From Schumannella soli (GTDB lineage: Bacteria > Actinomycetota > Actinomycetes > Actinomycetales > Microbacteriaceae): a DNA stretch of 64,000 bases. A model generated the notes under the pieces. It saw only the letters and a list, made by a program, of their open reading frames with translations, was not told the DNA's origin and did not search any database. The stretch spans positions 299,385-363,384 of the forward strand of contig NZ_VHQG01000001.1 of NCBI RefSeq assembly GCF_006517435.1. Direction: 5' to 3'. Position numbers and translations under genes: made by a program. The number at the start of each line of letters is the position of its first letter. Position 1 is the stretch's first letter. Shown in pieces: positions 1 through 10,789 of the stretch.

Positions 1-672
1 TTCCTGGGACCTCCGTCGCTCCAGCGCGACCGACAGCCCGAGCACGGCGACCCAGCCCAGTCCGATCGTCGTCGCCGTGAACTCGAAGCGGCTGCCCATC
101 CACGAGTAGAAGCTCAGCACCGACATGAGCCCGCCGACCGCGGCGATTCCCGCGACGGCGATCGCCGACACCCGCGACAGCACCGCCAGAACGGGATGCC
201 CGAGCGCGAATCCGCACTGCAGCATCGCGACCGCCGCGGCGCCGAAGGCGATCACCGCGGCGGAGGTGTGCGTGAAGTCCTGCCAGGTGAACAGCGGCGA
301 GCCGGGTGCCGGCACCGGGCAGCCGGCCGTGCACGGCACCTGGGATGCCAGCAGGAAGAAGGCGCACGACACGAGCAGCGAGACGGTCGGCGTCCAGCGC
401 CGCAGCAGGCGCGCCCGACTGCGGATGCCGCGGCAGGCGATCGCCACGAGCGCTCCCCCGGCGACCAGCAGCAGCAGTGCGACGCGGAACGCGGCCGCGG
501 TCGGCATCCCGTCGGCGCCGAGCTCGCTGACGTAGAGGTCGTGCGGCAGGCTCAGCCGCGCGGTCCATATGACGGCGAGAGCGGCGAGAGCGAGCAGCGC
601 GCCGGCCGCCGCGATGATCCGGCGCGTGATGCCGCGGCGAGCGACTCCGCGGGCCGCGGAGCCGTCGGTCAC
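1..672 (-). CDS. DUF998-like integral membrane protein (C-terminus cut by window edge)
   Basis: The minus-strand frame is open from a GTG at 672 to the window edge (224 codons, no stop), so the C-terminus lies outside. The translation has repeated hydrophobic segments typical of a six-helix membrane protein, including an early helix after a basic start, a YVSELGADG-like loop as in DUF998 proteins, and a cysteine-containing loop (PCTAGCP). Its start overlaps the stop of the upstream Pr6Pr gene by 4 bp (GTGA), so translation is probably coupled. The substrate or role of DUF998 proteins is not established. I assign the family from overall pattern only. Confidence 0.72.
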   Translation of the reverse strand, partial: MTDGSAARGVARRGITRRIIAAAGALLALAALAVIWTARLSLPHDLYVSELGADGMPTAAAFRVALLLLVAGGALVAIACRGIRSRARLLRRWTPTVSLLVSCAFFLLASQVPCTAGCPVPAPGSPLFTWQDFTHTSAAVIAFGAAAVAMLQCGFALGHPVLAVLSRVSAIAVAGIAAVGGLMSVLSFYSWMGSRFEFTATTIGLGWVAVLGLSVALERRRSQE

Positions 673-1403
673 GGCGTCGTCCGCGCATCCCCCTCGGCCG
701 CCGGTGACGGCACAGTCGGTGCCGCCGCGGGCAGCGGCCAGCGACCGCCCTTGCGCGACACCCAGATCGCGCCGGCGCCGACGAGGCCGATGATCGCGGC
801 GATCAGCACCATGTAGAGGAACACCGTGAAGTACCCCTCCGGCGCCGTGTTCGGGTTGAGGAACGGGTACGGGTACCAGTAGTCGCGGCCCGTCACCCCG
901 TCGACGACGAGGGGTCCGCGGATCATCGTGTACACCGTCCAGACCAGCGGGAAGGCGATCACGACCCAGATGGTGGTCCACTTGAGCGGACGCCGGCCGG
1001 GCGCGAAGAACCAGTCGAGGATGACGAGCACCGGCGCGACGACGTGCAGCACCTCGTTCGACCACGGCACGGTGCTGCCCTGCGGCAGCTCGATGCCGCG
1101 CAGCAGCAGGTTGTAGACGATGCCCGTCGTCGCCATGTAGGCGGTGACGCTGCCCCGGAAGACGCCCCACGCGGCCGCGTCGTCGCGCTTCAGGACGAGG
1201 AAGACCGCGCCGACCAGGAACGACACGACGCTGAGCAGGTTCGAGTCGATCGTGAAGAAGCTGAAGAAGTGCGCCGTCTGATTCGGCACATCCTTCACCG
1301 GCACCTCGGCCCAGACCTGCAGGCTCAGCATCAGCTGCGCGACGATGGCGGCGATGATCGCCGCGGCTCCCGCGATCCGCACCACGATGAACAGCGCCCG
1401 CAT
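669..1403 (-). CDS. Pr6Pr family membrane protein
   Basis: A 244-residue protein with about six hydrophobic helices. Features I associate with the Pr6Pr family are visible: an FSFFTIDSNLL segment after the first helix, a GIVYNLLLRG helix start, an H-V-V-AP-V segment (EVLHVVAP) and the YWYPYPFLNP loop before the last helices. The function of the family is unknown. It ends in a 33-residue cytoplasmic tail rich in Pro/Ala. It is first in a two-gene unit with the DUF998-like gene, overlapping it by 4 bp. The 190 bp upstream, up to the divergent reductase gene, hold the promoters of both, but no element stands out. Confidence 0.75.
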   Translation of the reverse strand: MRALFIVVRIAGAAAIIAAIVAQLMLSLQVWAEVPVKDVPNQTAHFFSFFTIDSNLLSVVSFLVGAVFLVLKRDDAAAWGVFRGSVTAYMATTGIVYNLLLRGIELPQGSTVPWSNEVLHVVAPVLVILDWFFAPGRRPLKWTTIWVVIAFPLVWTVYTMIRGPLVVDGVTGRDYWYPYPFLNPNTAPEGYFTVFLYMVLIAAIIGLVGAGAIWVSRKGGRWPLPAAAPTVPSPAAEGDARTTP

Positions 1404-1593
1404 GCCGGCTCCTCAGGGTCGAGTGCGGCCCGAGCGTGACGGGCCTGTTCAGGAGGTTAGGGCATGCCGCGGCGGGGCGGACAGGGTTTTCCACCCCGGT
1501 ACATCGCCGAAACACCGGCGGAACATCGGTCCGGTTCACTGAGGTCACGGTCGGCGGCGCTCCCGTCGCGACCGCGCGAGGCAGGGAGGCCGA

Positions 1594-2559
1594 GTGAGCA
1601 GGATGCGCGCCATGACGTTCGCCACCGCGGGAGATCCGGACGTGCTGCGGCTCGAGAAGATCCCGATGCCGGTGCGCACGAACGCCGAGCTGCTGATCAA
1701 GGTCGTCGCCGCCGGGGTGAACCCGATCGACGCGAAGACGCGCGCCGGGCGCGGGGCGTTCGGCGCGATCTCGAGCTTCCCCGCCGTGCTCGGCAACGAC
1801 TTCAGCGGCATCGTCGTCGAGTCGCCCTACGAGGCCCACGCGCTGCAGCCGGGCACCGAGGTCTACGGCATGGGGATGGTGCCGCGGCTCAGCGGCGCCT
1901 ACGCCGACTACCTCACGGTCACCGAGCTGAGCGTCGTGCGCAAGCCGCCGACGCTCTCGCACGTGGAGGCGGCCGCAGTGCCGCTCGCCGCGCTGACCGC
2001 GTGGGGCATGGTCGTCGACACGGCGCGGGCGCACGAGGGCCAGCGGATGCTCATCCACGGCGCCGCCGGAGGAGTGGGCCACCTCGCGGTGCAGCTGGCC
2101 TCGTATTTCGGCGCGCACGTGATCGCGACCGGCTCGACCCGCAACCTCCGCTGGCTGAGCGACCTGGGCGCGGCGGAGGTCGTCGACCACAGCACGCAGC
2201 GCTTCGAGGATGTCGTGGGCGAGGTGGATGCGGTCATCGATCTGGTCGGCAACGTGCACGACGACACGGCGTCGCGGTCGTTGCGGGTGCTGCGGCCGGG
2301 CGGGATCATCGTGAACGGCCCGACGGGATCGTGGCCGACGATGCGCGAGGAGGCCCAGGCGGCCGGCGTGCGCGCGACGGGATACCGCGTCGCCCCCGAC
2401 GGCGCGACGCTCGCGATCGTGACGCGGCTGATCGAGTCGCGCGATCTGAAGGTGTTCGTGGATGCGGTCTACGACCTGCCCGACGCCGCCGAGGCCCACC
2501 GCGTGATCGAGCGCGGGCACACGCGCGGCAAGCTCGTGCTGCGCGTCTGCGACGGCTGA
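1594..2559 (+). CDS. Zinc-independent medium-chain NADP-dependent oxidoreductase (quinone oxidoreductase-like)
   Basis: A 321-residue enzyme of the MDR superfamily. The N-terminal GroES-like domain has the V-x-AAGVNPIDAKTR signature of quinone oxidoreductase/zeta-crystallin members, and no structural zinc cysteines are present. The nucleotide-binding fold follows with the glycine motif HGAAGGVGHLAVQLA near residues 151-165. These enzymes reduce quinones or activated alkenes with NADPH. GTG start with a GGGAGG ribosome site at 1584-1589. It stands alone between a divergent membrane gene and the ArsR operon. The physiological substrate cannot be read from the sequence. Confidence 0.85.
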   Translation: MSRMRAMTFATAGDPDVLRLEKIPMPVRTNAELLIKVVAAGVNPIDAKTRAGRGAFGAISSFPAVLGNDFSGIVVESPYEAHALQPGTEVYGMGMVPRLSGAYADYLTVTELSVVRKPPTLSHVEAAAVPLAALTAWGMVVDTARAHEGQRMLIHGAAGGVGHLAVQLASYFGAHVIATGSTRNLRWLSDLGAAEVVDHSTQRFEDVVGEVDAVIDLVGNVHDDTASRSLRVLRPGGIIVNGPTGSWPTMREEAQAAGVRATGYRVAPDGATLAIVTRLIESRDLKVFVDAVYDLPDAAEAHRVIERGHTRGKLVLRVCDG

Positions 2560-2582
2560 GCGCCCGCATTCCGCGGGAGGCC

Positions 2583-2642
2583 TTGACGCGCGTCACCGTA
2601 CGGACCTATATTCAACTCATCGGTTCTGAACCGATTGGTTGA
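2583..2642 (+). promoter_or_regulatory. Promoter and ArsR-type operator of the arsR-SRPBCC pair
   Basis: A good sigma-70-type promoter: TTGACG at 2583-2588, 18-bp spacer, TATATT at 2607-2612. Directly downstream, covering the expected transcription start, is a 31-bp imperfect palindrome (2612-2642) centred on 2627, with 13 of 15 arm positions complementary and the core CGGTTC-T-GAACCG. This is a classic autorepression layout: a repressor bound here would block RNA polymerase. Confidence 0.8.
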
Positions 2643-2664
2643 TCGACAGAGGGGCGAGGATCGG

Positions 2665-3084
2665 ATGGCCGATGACCAGCTCAGCCGCACCTTCGCGGCC
2701 CTCGCCGATCCGACCCGCCGCGACATCCTCGCCCGCCTCTCGCGCGGACCGGCCACGGTCGGCGAGCTCGCCGAGCCCTACGAGATGAGCTTCGCGGCCG
2801 TCTCGAAGCACCTCCGTGTGCTCGAGCAGGCCGGTCTCGTGACCCGCGGCCGGGAGGCGCAGTACCGCCCCGCCGCGCTGGATGCCCGCCCGCTGCGCGA
2901 CGCCGCCCGCTGGGTCGGCGACTACGAGCGCTTCTGGGCCGACAGCTTCGACGCGCTCGGCGACTACCTCGCCGGGCTCGCCGCGAGCGCGACCGCGGGC
3001 GCCGGCGAGGCCGCCCCGAGCATCCCGACCACCCGGAAAACGCAGACCACCCAGAACACCCAGAACACCGACACGAACGGATAG
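2665..3084 (+). CDS. ArsR-family winged-helix repressor (SRPBCC-associated type)
   Basis: A 139-residue protein. The winged helix (residues about 8-75) has the ALADPTRRDIL opening and a recognition helix AAVSKHLRVLEQAGLV, typical of ArsR regulators paired with AHSA1/SRPBCC genes. No metal-binding CxC is present, so the signal is probably not a metal. I use the ATG at 2665, preceded by a purine-rich GGGGCGAGGA, rather than the upstream TTG at 2635, which lies inside the operator. The C-terminal tail is low complexity (Thr/Gln/Asn). It is followed 5 bp later by the SRPBCC gene, and probably represses both through the palindrome at 2612-2642. Confidence 0.88.
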   Translation: MADDQLSRTFAALADPTRRDILARLSRGPATVGELAEPYEMSFAAVSKHLRVLEQAGLVTRGREAQYRPAALDARPLRDAARWVGDYERFWADSFDALGDYLAGLAASATAGAGEAAPSIPTTRKTQTTQNTQNTDTNG

Positions 3085-3089
3085 GACCC

Positions 3090-3527
3090 ATGGCCGACCT
3101 CACCATCACCCGCACCTTCCCCTTCGCCCCGCAGCTCGTCTGGGACGCCTGGACCCAGCCGGAGCACTTCGCCGCCTGGTTCGGCGGCGACCAGGTCGAC
3201 GTGCCGGCCGAGACGCTCGACTACGTCGCCGAGCTCGGTCGCAGCTGGAAGGCCGACATGGTGCTGCCCGACGGCACCCGCATCCACTGGGTCGGCGAGT
3301 TCATCGAGGTGGACGCGCCGAAGCACCTGCGTCTGACGATCACCGACCAGCCCGACAGCCCCGAGCGCTCGCACCTCATCGTCGACTTCGCCGAGGTCGA
3401 CGGCGCGACCGAGGTGACGATGACGCAGTCGCCGATCCCCGAGGGCGCCGAGGAGGCGCTGCTGCAGGGCTACGGCCACTTCTTCGACACGCTCGAGGCC
3501 GAGCTGGGGCGCATGGCCGCGGCCTGA
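3090..3527 (+). CDS. SRPBCC / AHSA1-domain protein
   Basis: A 145-residue single-domain protein of the START-like SRPBCC fold. The opening ITRTFPFAPQLVWDAWTQPE and the W-F-G-G turn are typical of AHSA1-type members, which form a deep hydrophobic ligand pocket. ArsR plus SRPBCC is a common actinobacterial two-gene operon; the ligand and role are generally unknown. Start at ATG 3090, with the ribosome site overlapping the stop of arsR (GGATAGGA). It probably responds to the same unknown hydrophobic signal as the repressor. Confidence 0.88.
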   Translation: MADLTITRTFPFAPQLVWDAWTQPEHFAAWFGGDQVDVPAETLDYVAELGRSWKADMVLPDGTRIHWVGEFIEVDAPKHLRLTITDQPDSPERSHLIVDFAEVDGATEVTMTQSPIPEGAEEALLQGYGHFFDTLEAELGRMAAA

Positions 3528-3548
3528 CCTCCCCTGCCCACGCAGGAT

Positions 3549-3608
3549 CGCCGCGCGATCCTGGTCTCGCCGCCCGATCTCGTGCCGTGATGCCGGGATC
3601 GCGCGGCG
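3549..3608. terminator. Putative bidirectional terminator hairpin
   Basis: A perfect 13-bp inverted repeat (arms 3549-3561 and 3596-3608, CGCCGCGCGATCC and its complement) separates the convergent SRPBCC gene and the isomerase gene. The loop is long (34 nt) and no U-tract follows, so efficiency is uncertain. Confidence 0.5.
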
Positions 3609-3628
3609 CCCCTTCTTCGACCCGATCG

Positions 3629-4638
3629 TCAGTCGGCGTTGTGCGAGAACGCGGCGTCGAAGGATGCCGTGGGCAGGTCCCACAGCAGCCCGCGCACGAA
3701 GCGCTGCGCCTCCTCGGCGCCGACGAGGCGGTCCATCCCGGCGTCCTCCCACTCGACCGAGATCGGTCCCGCGTAGCCGACGCGGCGCAGGGTGCGAAAG
3801 GCGTCCTCCCACGGCACGTCGCCGTGCCCGGTCGAGACGAAGTCCCAGCCGCGGCGCGGGTCGCCCCAGGCGAGGTGCGAGCCGAGGATGCCGGCGCGGC
3901 CGGAGCCGTCGCGCATCCGCGTGTCCTTGCAGTCGACGTGGTAGATGCGGTCGGCGAAGTCGACGATGAAGTCGACCGTGTCGATGCCCTGCCACATCAT
4001 GTGCGAGGGGTCCCAGTTGAAGCCGAACGCCGACCGGTGGTCGACCGCCTCGAGGGCCCGCTGGCAGGTCCAGTGGTCGTAGGCGATCTCCGACGGGTGC
4101 ACCTCGTGGGCGTAGCGCACGCCCTCGCCGTCGAAGACGTCGAGGATCGGGTTCCAGCGGTCGGCGAAGTCCTCGTAGCCGGCGTCGATGACGTCCTGCC
4201 CGACCGGCGGGAACATCGCCACGTACTGCCAGATCGACGAGCCGGTGAAGCCGGTGATGACATCCACGCCGAGCTTGCGCGCCGCCTTCGCGGTCAGCTT
4301 CAGCTCCTCGGCGGCGCGCTGACGCACGCCCTCGGCCTCGCCGTCGCCCCACACCTTCGAGCGCAGCAGCGCCTTGTGACGGAAGTCGATCGGGTCATCG
4401 CACACGGCCTGCCCGGTGAGGTGGTTCGACAGCGCCCACGTCTTCAGGCCGTGCTTCTCGAGCACCGCGCGACGCCCATCCAGGTAGCTCGGATCCTCGT
4501 CGGCCCGCCACACGTCCAGGTGCTCGGCCGAGCAGGCGATCTCGAGCCCGTCATAGCCCCACGAGGCGGCGTGACCCGCGACCTCGTCGAGGGTCAGGTC
4601 GGCCCACTGGCCGGTGAACAGGGTCACGGGATGCGTCG

Positions 4639-4642
<4 letters not shown>
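3629..4642 (-). CDS. Sugar phosphate isomerase/epimerase (xylose isomerase-like TIM barrel), last gene of the island
   Basis: A 337-residue AP endonuclease 2/IolE-like TIM barrel. Metal-ligand candidates appear in order: E in YDGLEIACS, E in AHEVHPSE, D-H in NWDPSHMMW, H-D in IYHVDCKD and E in SVEWEDAG. Such enzymes isomerise or dehydrate sugar derivatives, often on oxidised sugars made by Gfo/Idh/MocA enzymes, and two of those are encoded upstream. The start overlaps the stop of the ABC ATPase gene by 4 bp (ATGA). This makes it the last cistron of a long minus-strand unit running from 13903. Confidence 0.85.
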
Positions 4643-5744
<1,102 letters not shown>

Positions 5745-5748
<4 letters not shown>

Positions 5749-6749
5749 CGGATGTCCTTCCCGCGGTAGACCGGCGTGAAGCCGATGCGCGCACGGATCT
5801 TCTTGCGGCGCAGCACCCCGGCATTGGCGGCGGTCGAGCGCAGTCGCGGGTTGACGAACTCGTCGATGCCGAAGTTGATGAGCGTGAGCGAGGTGCCGAC
5901 GGCCGCGATGCAGAGGCCCGCGGGCACGAACCACCACCACGCGCCCTGCACGAGCGCCTGCGAGCTCTGCGCCCAGAACAGCACGGTGCCCCAGTTCCAG
6001 TCGCTGATGCTCGTGACGCCGATGAAGGCGAGCGTGACCTCGGAGAGGATCGCGAAGATCACGGTGCCGATGAAGCCCGAGGCGATGATCGCGGTGAGGT
6101 TCGGCATGATCTCGAAGAACACGATCCGCCACAGCGGCTCGCCGTTCGCGCGCGCCGCCTCGACGAAGTCGCGCTTGCGCAGCGACAGCGTCTGGGCGCG
6201 CATGACGCGCGCGCCCCACGCCCATCCCGTGATCGCGATGACGAAGGCGACCGTGAGCCCGCCGGCGCCCGGCAGCAGCCCCGTGATGATGATGATCAGC
6301 GGCAGGGCCGGGATCACCAGGAACACGTTCGAGACGAGCGAGAGGATCTCGTCGCCGATGCCGCCGATGAAGCCCGACACGACGCCGACGATGACCGAGA
6401 TCAGCGTCGCGACGATGCCGGCGGTCAGGCCGACGAGCATGACGCCGCGGGTGCCGACGAGCAGCTGCGACAGGATGTCCTGCCCCGTCGCGGTCGTGCC
6501 GAGCCAGTGGGCGGGCGACGGCGGCTGGAGTCCCTCGGGCGTGACGGTGTCGGGGTTATAGGGCGCGATCCATGGCCCGATGATCGCGAGCAGGATGAAG
6601 ATCGCGAGCACGACGATGCCGACCATCGCCTTGCGGTTGCGCAGGATGCCGAACTGCACGCGGCGCCCGCGCTTCGACCGCACGGCGACGGCGGTGAGCG
6701 TGGCGGTCGAGGTGGGATCGGCGGCGACCGGGTCCAACTGAACGGACAT
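5745..6749 (-). CDS. ABC transporter permease (DppC/OppC type)
   Basis: A 334-residue membrane subunit. The N-terminal helix precedes the typical LGTTATGQDILSQLLVGTR loop, and the EAA coupling motif is visible as EAARANGEPLWRIVFFEIMP. About six transmembrane helices. It forms the translocation channel with the DppB-type subunit encoded 3 bp upstream. Its start lies close to the DppB stop and its stop overlaps the ATPase start, so the four transport subunits are translated as a coupled set. Confidence 0.93.
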
Positions 6750-6752
6750 CCC

Positions 6753-7733
6753 TCAGCCCTCCTGTCGGGTGCGCGGGTCGAGCACGGCGTAGGCGAAGTC
6801 GGCGACCATGTTGGCCACGAGCACGCTGAGGGTGATGATCAGGAAGATGCCCTGCATGAGCGGGTAGTCCTTCGAGCTGATCGCCTGGAACAGCGTGAAG
6901 CCGATGCCCGGGTAGCTGAAGACCATCTCGGTCACGAGCGTGCCGCCGACGATGAAGCCGAGGCTGAGCGCGAAGCCCGAGATGCTCGGCAGCACCGCAT
7001 TGCGGGCCGCGTAGCCGAACATGACCTTGCGCTCGCTGAGGCCCTTCGCCTGCGCGACGGTCACGTAGTCCTCGCTCGAGACGGTCACCATCATGTTGCG
7101 CATGCTGAGGATCCAGCCGGCGATCGACGAGATGACGATCGTCAGCGCGGGCAGGATGCCGTGATAGATCGCCGAGCCGATGAAGTCGGCGCTGAAGTCG
7201 GGGATGAGCCCGCCCTCGTAGCCGCCGGAGGCCGGGAAGATCGGGATGATCACGGCGAAGAGGCTGATCGCGATGAGGCCGAGCCAGAAGTAGGGGATGG
7301 CCGAGAAGAAGTTCGCGACCGGCAGCAGGCCGTCGGCCCAGGTGCCGCGCCGCCAGCCGAGCCCGACGCCGGCGAGCGTGCCGAGGATGAAGCCGAGCAC
7401 GGTCGAGATGCCGACGAGCAGCAGCGTCCACGGCAGCGACTGGCTGATGACCTCGCTCACCGGGGTGGGGAAGTAGGTGAAGGAGATGCCGAAGTCGCCC
7501 TTGAAGAGGCCGGTCCAGTACTTCACGTAGTCGTCCCAGAGGCTCGACTTCTCGTCGAGGCCGAAGAGCACGTAGAGCGACTGGATCGCGTCGGTCGAGA
7601 GTCGGCCCTGGTACTTGTTGATGAGCGACTGCACCGGGTCGCCGGGCAGCAGGCGCGGGATGAAGAAGTTCAGTGTGACGGCCGCCCAGGCGGTGATCAC
7701 GTAGAAGATCACGCGGCGGATGAGGAACTTCAT
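6753..7733 (-). CDS. ABC transporter permease (DppB/OppB type)
   Basis: A 326-residue membrane subunit starting with [19 protein letters not shown] and the RLLPGDPV segment characteristic of DppB/OppB. The EAA loop reads [21 protein letters not shown] use the ATG at 7733, which overlaps the stop of the upstream ATPase gene (ATGA); earlier in-frame codons fall inside that gene. Confidence 0.93.
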   Translation of the reverse strand: MKFLIRRVIFYVITAWAAVTLNFFIPRLLPGDPVQSLINKYQGRLSTDAIQSLYVLFGLDEKSSLWDDYVKYWTGLFKGDFGISFTYFPTPVSEVISQSLPWTLLLVGISTVLGFILGTLAGVGLGWRRGTWADGLLPVANFFSAIPYFWLGLIAISLFAVIIPIFPASGGYEGGLIPDFSADFIGSAIYHGILPALTIVISSIAGWILSMRNMMVTVSSEDYVTVAQAKGLSERKVMFGYAARNAVLPSISGFALSLGFIVGGTLVTEMVFSYPGIGFTLFQAISSKDYPLMQGIFLIITLSVLVANMVADFAYAVLDPRTRQEG

Positions 7734-8848
7734 GCGACCGCTACCCCATTCGTGATGCCGGCGGCGACGCCGGCGCCGAACGCGGCGGCGCGCTCCTCGG
7801 CGCGGCCCTCGTCGTAGAGCCAGCACGCGGCCTTCTGGCCGTCCTCGAGCTCGAACATCGGCGGGCGCTCCTGGCGACAGACGTCCATCGCGAAGGGGCA
7901 GCGCGGGTTGAACCGGCATCCCGTCGGCGGGTCGATCAGGCTCGGCGGCTCGCCTTTCGCGGGGCGCTCCTCACGACCGGCCAGCTGGTCGGCGTCGGGG
8001 GCGGAGGCGATGAGCAGCTGCGTGTAGGGGTGGCGCGGGCGCTGGGTGACCTCTTCGCTGGGGCCGCGCTCGATGACCTGGCCGGCGTACATGACGACGG
8101 TCTCGTCGGCGAAGTAGCGGGCCGAGGCGATGTCGTGGGTGATGTAGAGGATCGCGAGGTCGAGATCGCTCTTCAGCCGCTGCAGCAGGTTGAGCACGCC
8201 GATGCGGATCGACACGTCGAGCATCGACACGGGCTCGTCGGCGAGCAGCGCCTTCGGGGTGGCGCCGAGCGCGCGGGCGATCGCGACGCGCTGCCGCTGA
8301 CCGCCGGAGAGCTCGTGCGGGAACTTGGCGAGGTAGCGCTCGGCGGGGCGCAGCTCGACCTGCTCGAGCAGTCCGCGCACCTTCTGGTCGCGCTCGGCGC
8401 GCGACAGGCCGGGGTTGTGGATGCTGACCGAGCGGGTGAGCACGTAGCCCACGGTGTGCACCGGGTTCAGCGAGGCGAAGGGGTCCTGCAGGATCATCTG
8501 CACGTTGCGCACGTAGCGCCGGAAGCTGCGCCCGAGACGCACCCGCACCGAGCTGCCCTGCAGCAGCACGTCGCCGGAGGTGCGCGGCAGCAGCTGGGCG
8601 ATGAGCCGGGCGACGGTCGACTTGCCCGAGCCGGACTCGCCGACGAGCGCGACGACGCTGCCTGCATCCAGTCTCAGGTCGACGCCTTCGACGGCGTGGA
8701 CGACCTTGCCGCGCGAGCCGCGGCCGCGGACGGGGAAGTGCTTGGTGAGGGCGACGGTCTCGATGACCGGCACGCGCGCGGCGGCCGACGGGGAGTCGGC
8801 GGCGGCGGGTGCGGCGGAAGACGGGTCGCCCGACGTGGGGGTTGTCAT
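7730..8848 (-). CDS. Peptide/oligosaccharide ABC transporter ATP-binding protein (DppF/OppF type)
   Basis: A 372-residue ATPase with Walker [11 protein letters not shown]-loop [18 protein letters not shown] (diagnostic of the DppF/OppF type), signature LSGGQRQRV, Walker [12 protein letters not shown] and C-terminal [11 protein letters not shown]. The ATG at 8848 follows an AGAGGA ribosome site; the frame extends upstream but through a hairpin. The N-terminus carries about 25 Ala/Ser/Pro-rich residues before the fold. It is separated from the binding-protein gene by a strong hairpin. Confidence 0.92.
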   Translation of the reverse strand: MTTPTSGDPSSAAPAAADSPSAAARVPVIETVALTKHFPVRGRGSRGKVVHAVEGVDLRLDAGSVVALVGESGSGKSTVARLIAQLLPRTSGDVLLQGSSVRVRLGRSFRRYVRNVQMILQDPFASLNPVHTVGYVLTRSVSIHNPGLSRAERDQKVRGLLEQVELRPAERYLAKFPHELSGGQRQRVAIARALGATPKALLADEPVSMLDVSIRIGVLNLLQRLKSDLDLAILYITHDIASARYFADETVVMYAGQVIERGPSEEVTQRPRHPYTQLLIASAPDADQLAGREERPAKGEPPSLIDPPTGCRFNPRCPFAMDVCRQERPPMFELEDGQKAACWLYDEGRAEERAAAFGAGVAAGITNGVAVA

Positions 8849-8910
8849 GGCATCCTCTGAGCGATTCGGAGCTGACGGCAGTGCTCCCGGAGAAGGAGCA
8901 GGGAAGTCGG

Positions 8911-8950
8911 ATGCGGGGCCCGGCCCGGTGGTTCGAACCGGGCCCCGCAT
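8911..8950 (-). terminator. GC-rich hairpin between binding-protein and transporter genes
   Basis: A perfect 13-bp inverted repeat (ATGCGGGGCCCGG, arms 8911-8923 and 8938-8950) just downstream of the binding-protein stop. No U-tract follows. In such operons a hairpin here usually makes partial termination or protects the upstream mRNA, so the binding protein is made in excess over the membrane subunits. Confidence 0.6.
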
Positions 8951-8974
8951 GTGGTCAGGGAAGGCGGTTCAGAC

Positions 8975-10627
8975 CTACTTCTTGACCGGCTCCAGCTTCA
9001 TCAGCACCTGCGAGATCGAGGGCTGGGTCGGCTGCGACACCGCGTACGGGTCCTTCTCGTCGGGCCATCCGGTGAAGTGCTTCGTGGAGTACTCCGCACC
9101 CATCGGGCCGGCGGCGACCGGGATGGCCGGCACCTGCTCGACGAAGATCTTCTGCAGCGTGTTCATGGCCGTGGTGCGGGCCGCGTCATCCGTCGTGTTG
9201 GCGTAGTCCGCGAGCGCCTTCGTCGCCTCGGGGCTGTCGAAACGCCCGAAATTCCAGTTCGCGGTGGTACCGATCGGCTTCAGCTGCGTGCCGTCCATGA
9301 TGTTCGAGTAGATGTCCCACGGGGTCGCACCCGTGTTCGTCCAGTGCAGGGTCGCCTGGAAGTCGCCGTTCTGCACGGCGGCGGTCCAGTTGTCGACCGT
9401 CGCGGTCTCGACCTTGGCGTCGATGCCGATCTTCTTGACGTTGTCGGAGATGATCTGCAGCGAGGCGAGGTAGTCCGACCAGCCGGCCGGGTCGACCAGG
9501 GTGAAGGTCACCGGGTTGCCGCTCGGGTCCATGAGCTTGTCGCCCGAGTAGGTGTAGCCGGCGTCGGTCAGCACCTTCTTGGCGCCGTCGACGTCGATGG
9601 TCGCCTTCTTGTCCTTGTACTCCGGGGCGGCGAAGCTGTCGCCGGCCGGCGAGGGCAGACCGTTCACGTTGTCGACGAGGCCCTTGAAGCCCGAGTAGCC
9701 CTGGGTGTTGATCGACTGGCGATCGACGACCATGTTGACCGCCTTGCGCACGGCCACGTTGTCGAAGGGCGCCTTCGTGGTGTTGAAGAACAGCGCGTCG
9801 ATGCCGAGGCCGGTGGGCTGCCAGTTCTTGTTCGTCTCCGACTTCGACACGTAGGTCTTCTCGATGTCGGGGATGAAGACGTAGCTCCACTGCGCCTGAC
9901 CGTTGAGCAGCGCCGTCAGCATGGCGTTGTTGTCGGTGTAGGAGGTCCAGCGCACCTCGGGCACCTTCGGCTTGCCGCCCCAGTAGTCGTTGTTCGGCAC
10001 GAAGGAGATGGCCTGCTGCGTCCAGGCCTTCAGCGTGTACGGGCCGGTGCCGACGGGCTTCTGGTTGGCGTCCTTCTCGGGGTCCTTGATCTTCGACCAG
10101 ATGTGCTCGGGCACGATGAACTGGTTGATGACCTTGGTCTGGTTGACGAACTCGGGCACGTCGAAGCTGAGCTTGACGGTGTCGCCCGAGACGCTGATGT
10201 CGTCGAAGGGCAGCGCGTTCGCGTTGAAGGCGTCGTACTTCTCGAGCATCTTGAAGGTGTAGGCGATGTCGTCGGCGCTGAACTTCTCGCCGTCGGACCA
10301 CTTGACGCCGTCGCGGGCGGTGATCTCGACCGACTTGTAGTCCTCCGACCACTTCCACGACTTGGCGAGCCACGGCACCGGGTCGCGGTCGGGCAGCGTC
10401 GGGTTGATCTGGGCGAGGGGCTCGTACATCATGCCGCGGTAGCCGAGCACGACGGCCGACGAGGTCGGCGCGAAGGGGTTCGAGTTGTTGCTCTGCGGGC
10501 CGTTCGGCATGCCGATGGTGAGCACGTCGCCACTCGACGCGCCACCTCCCGAGCATCCGGACAGGACGGCGAGGGTGGCCGCCGCCGTGACGGCGGCGGC
10601 GAGCTTCGCCAGCATCGATCGTTTCAC
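8975..10627 (-). CDS. Extracellular solute-binding lipoprotein, family 5
   Basis: A 550-residue lipoprotein. The signal peptide ([19 protein letters not shown]) ends in a lipobox LSGC with the lipidated cysteine at residue 25. The body carries family-5 features: [26 protein letters not shown]-like [10 protein letters not shown] and GTGPYTL. It captures the substrate outside the membrane for the importer encoded downstream. In actinobacteria this family serves both peptides and plant oligosaccharides; the sugar enzymes around it favour the latter (inference). GTG start with an AAGGAGG ribosome site 6 nt upstream. Confidence 0.93.
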   Translation of the reverse strand: MKRSMLAKLAAAVTAAATLAVLSGCSGGGASSGDVLTIGMPNGPQSNNSNPFAPTSSAVVLGYRGMMYEPLAQINPTLPDRDPVPWLAKSWKWSEDYKSVEITARDGVKWSDGEKFSADDIAYTFKMLEKYDAFNANALPFDDISVSGDTVKLSFDVPEFVNQTKVINQFIVPEHIWSKIKDPEKDANQKPVGTGPYTLKAWTQQAISFVPNNDYWGGKPKVPEVRWTSYTDNNAMLTALLNGQAQWSYVFIPDIEKTYVSKSETNKNWQPTGLGIDALFFNTTKAPFDNVAVRKAVNMVVDRQSINTQGYSGFKGLVDNVNGLPSPAGDSFAAPEYKDKKATIDVDGAKKVLTDAGYTYSGDKLMDPSGNPVTFTLVDPAGWSDYLASLQIISDNVKKIGIDAKVETATVDNWTAAVQNGDFQATLHWTNTGATPWDIYSNIMDGTQLKPIGTTANWNFGRFDSPEATKALADYANTTDDAARTTAMNTLQKIFVEQVPAIPVAAGPMGAEYSTKHFTGWPDEKDPYAVSQPTQPSISQVLMKLEPVKK

Positions 10628-10789
10628 TGTGTGCCTCCTTGCACGGTGTGGTGGTGCCGCGCGAGGTGCAGGTGCGCGGGTGGAGCCGATGTCGCTGATG
10701 TTGCGGGGGTGGATCTGGTCGTGCGGGGTCGTGCGGGTGGTGGTGGTGTCCGCGTCGCCGGCGACGTCGCCGGTGCGCGGTCGGCGCCG

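Noticed and set aside
2635-2664. Upstream TTG start for the ArsR gene
   Set aside because: It would begin inside the operator palindrome; the ATG at 2665 has a purine-rich ribosome site and matches family N-termini.
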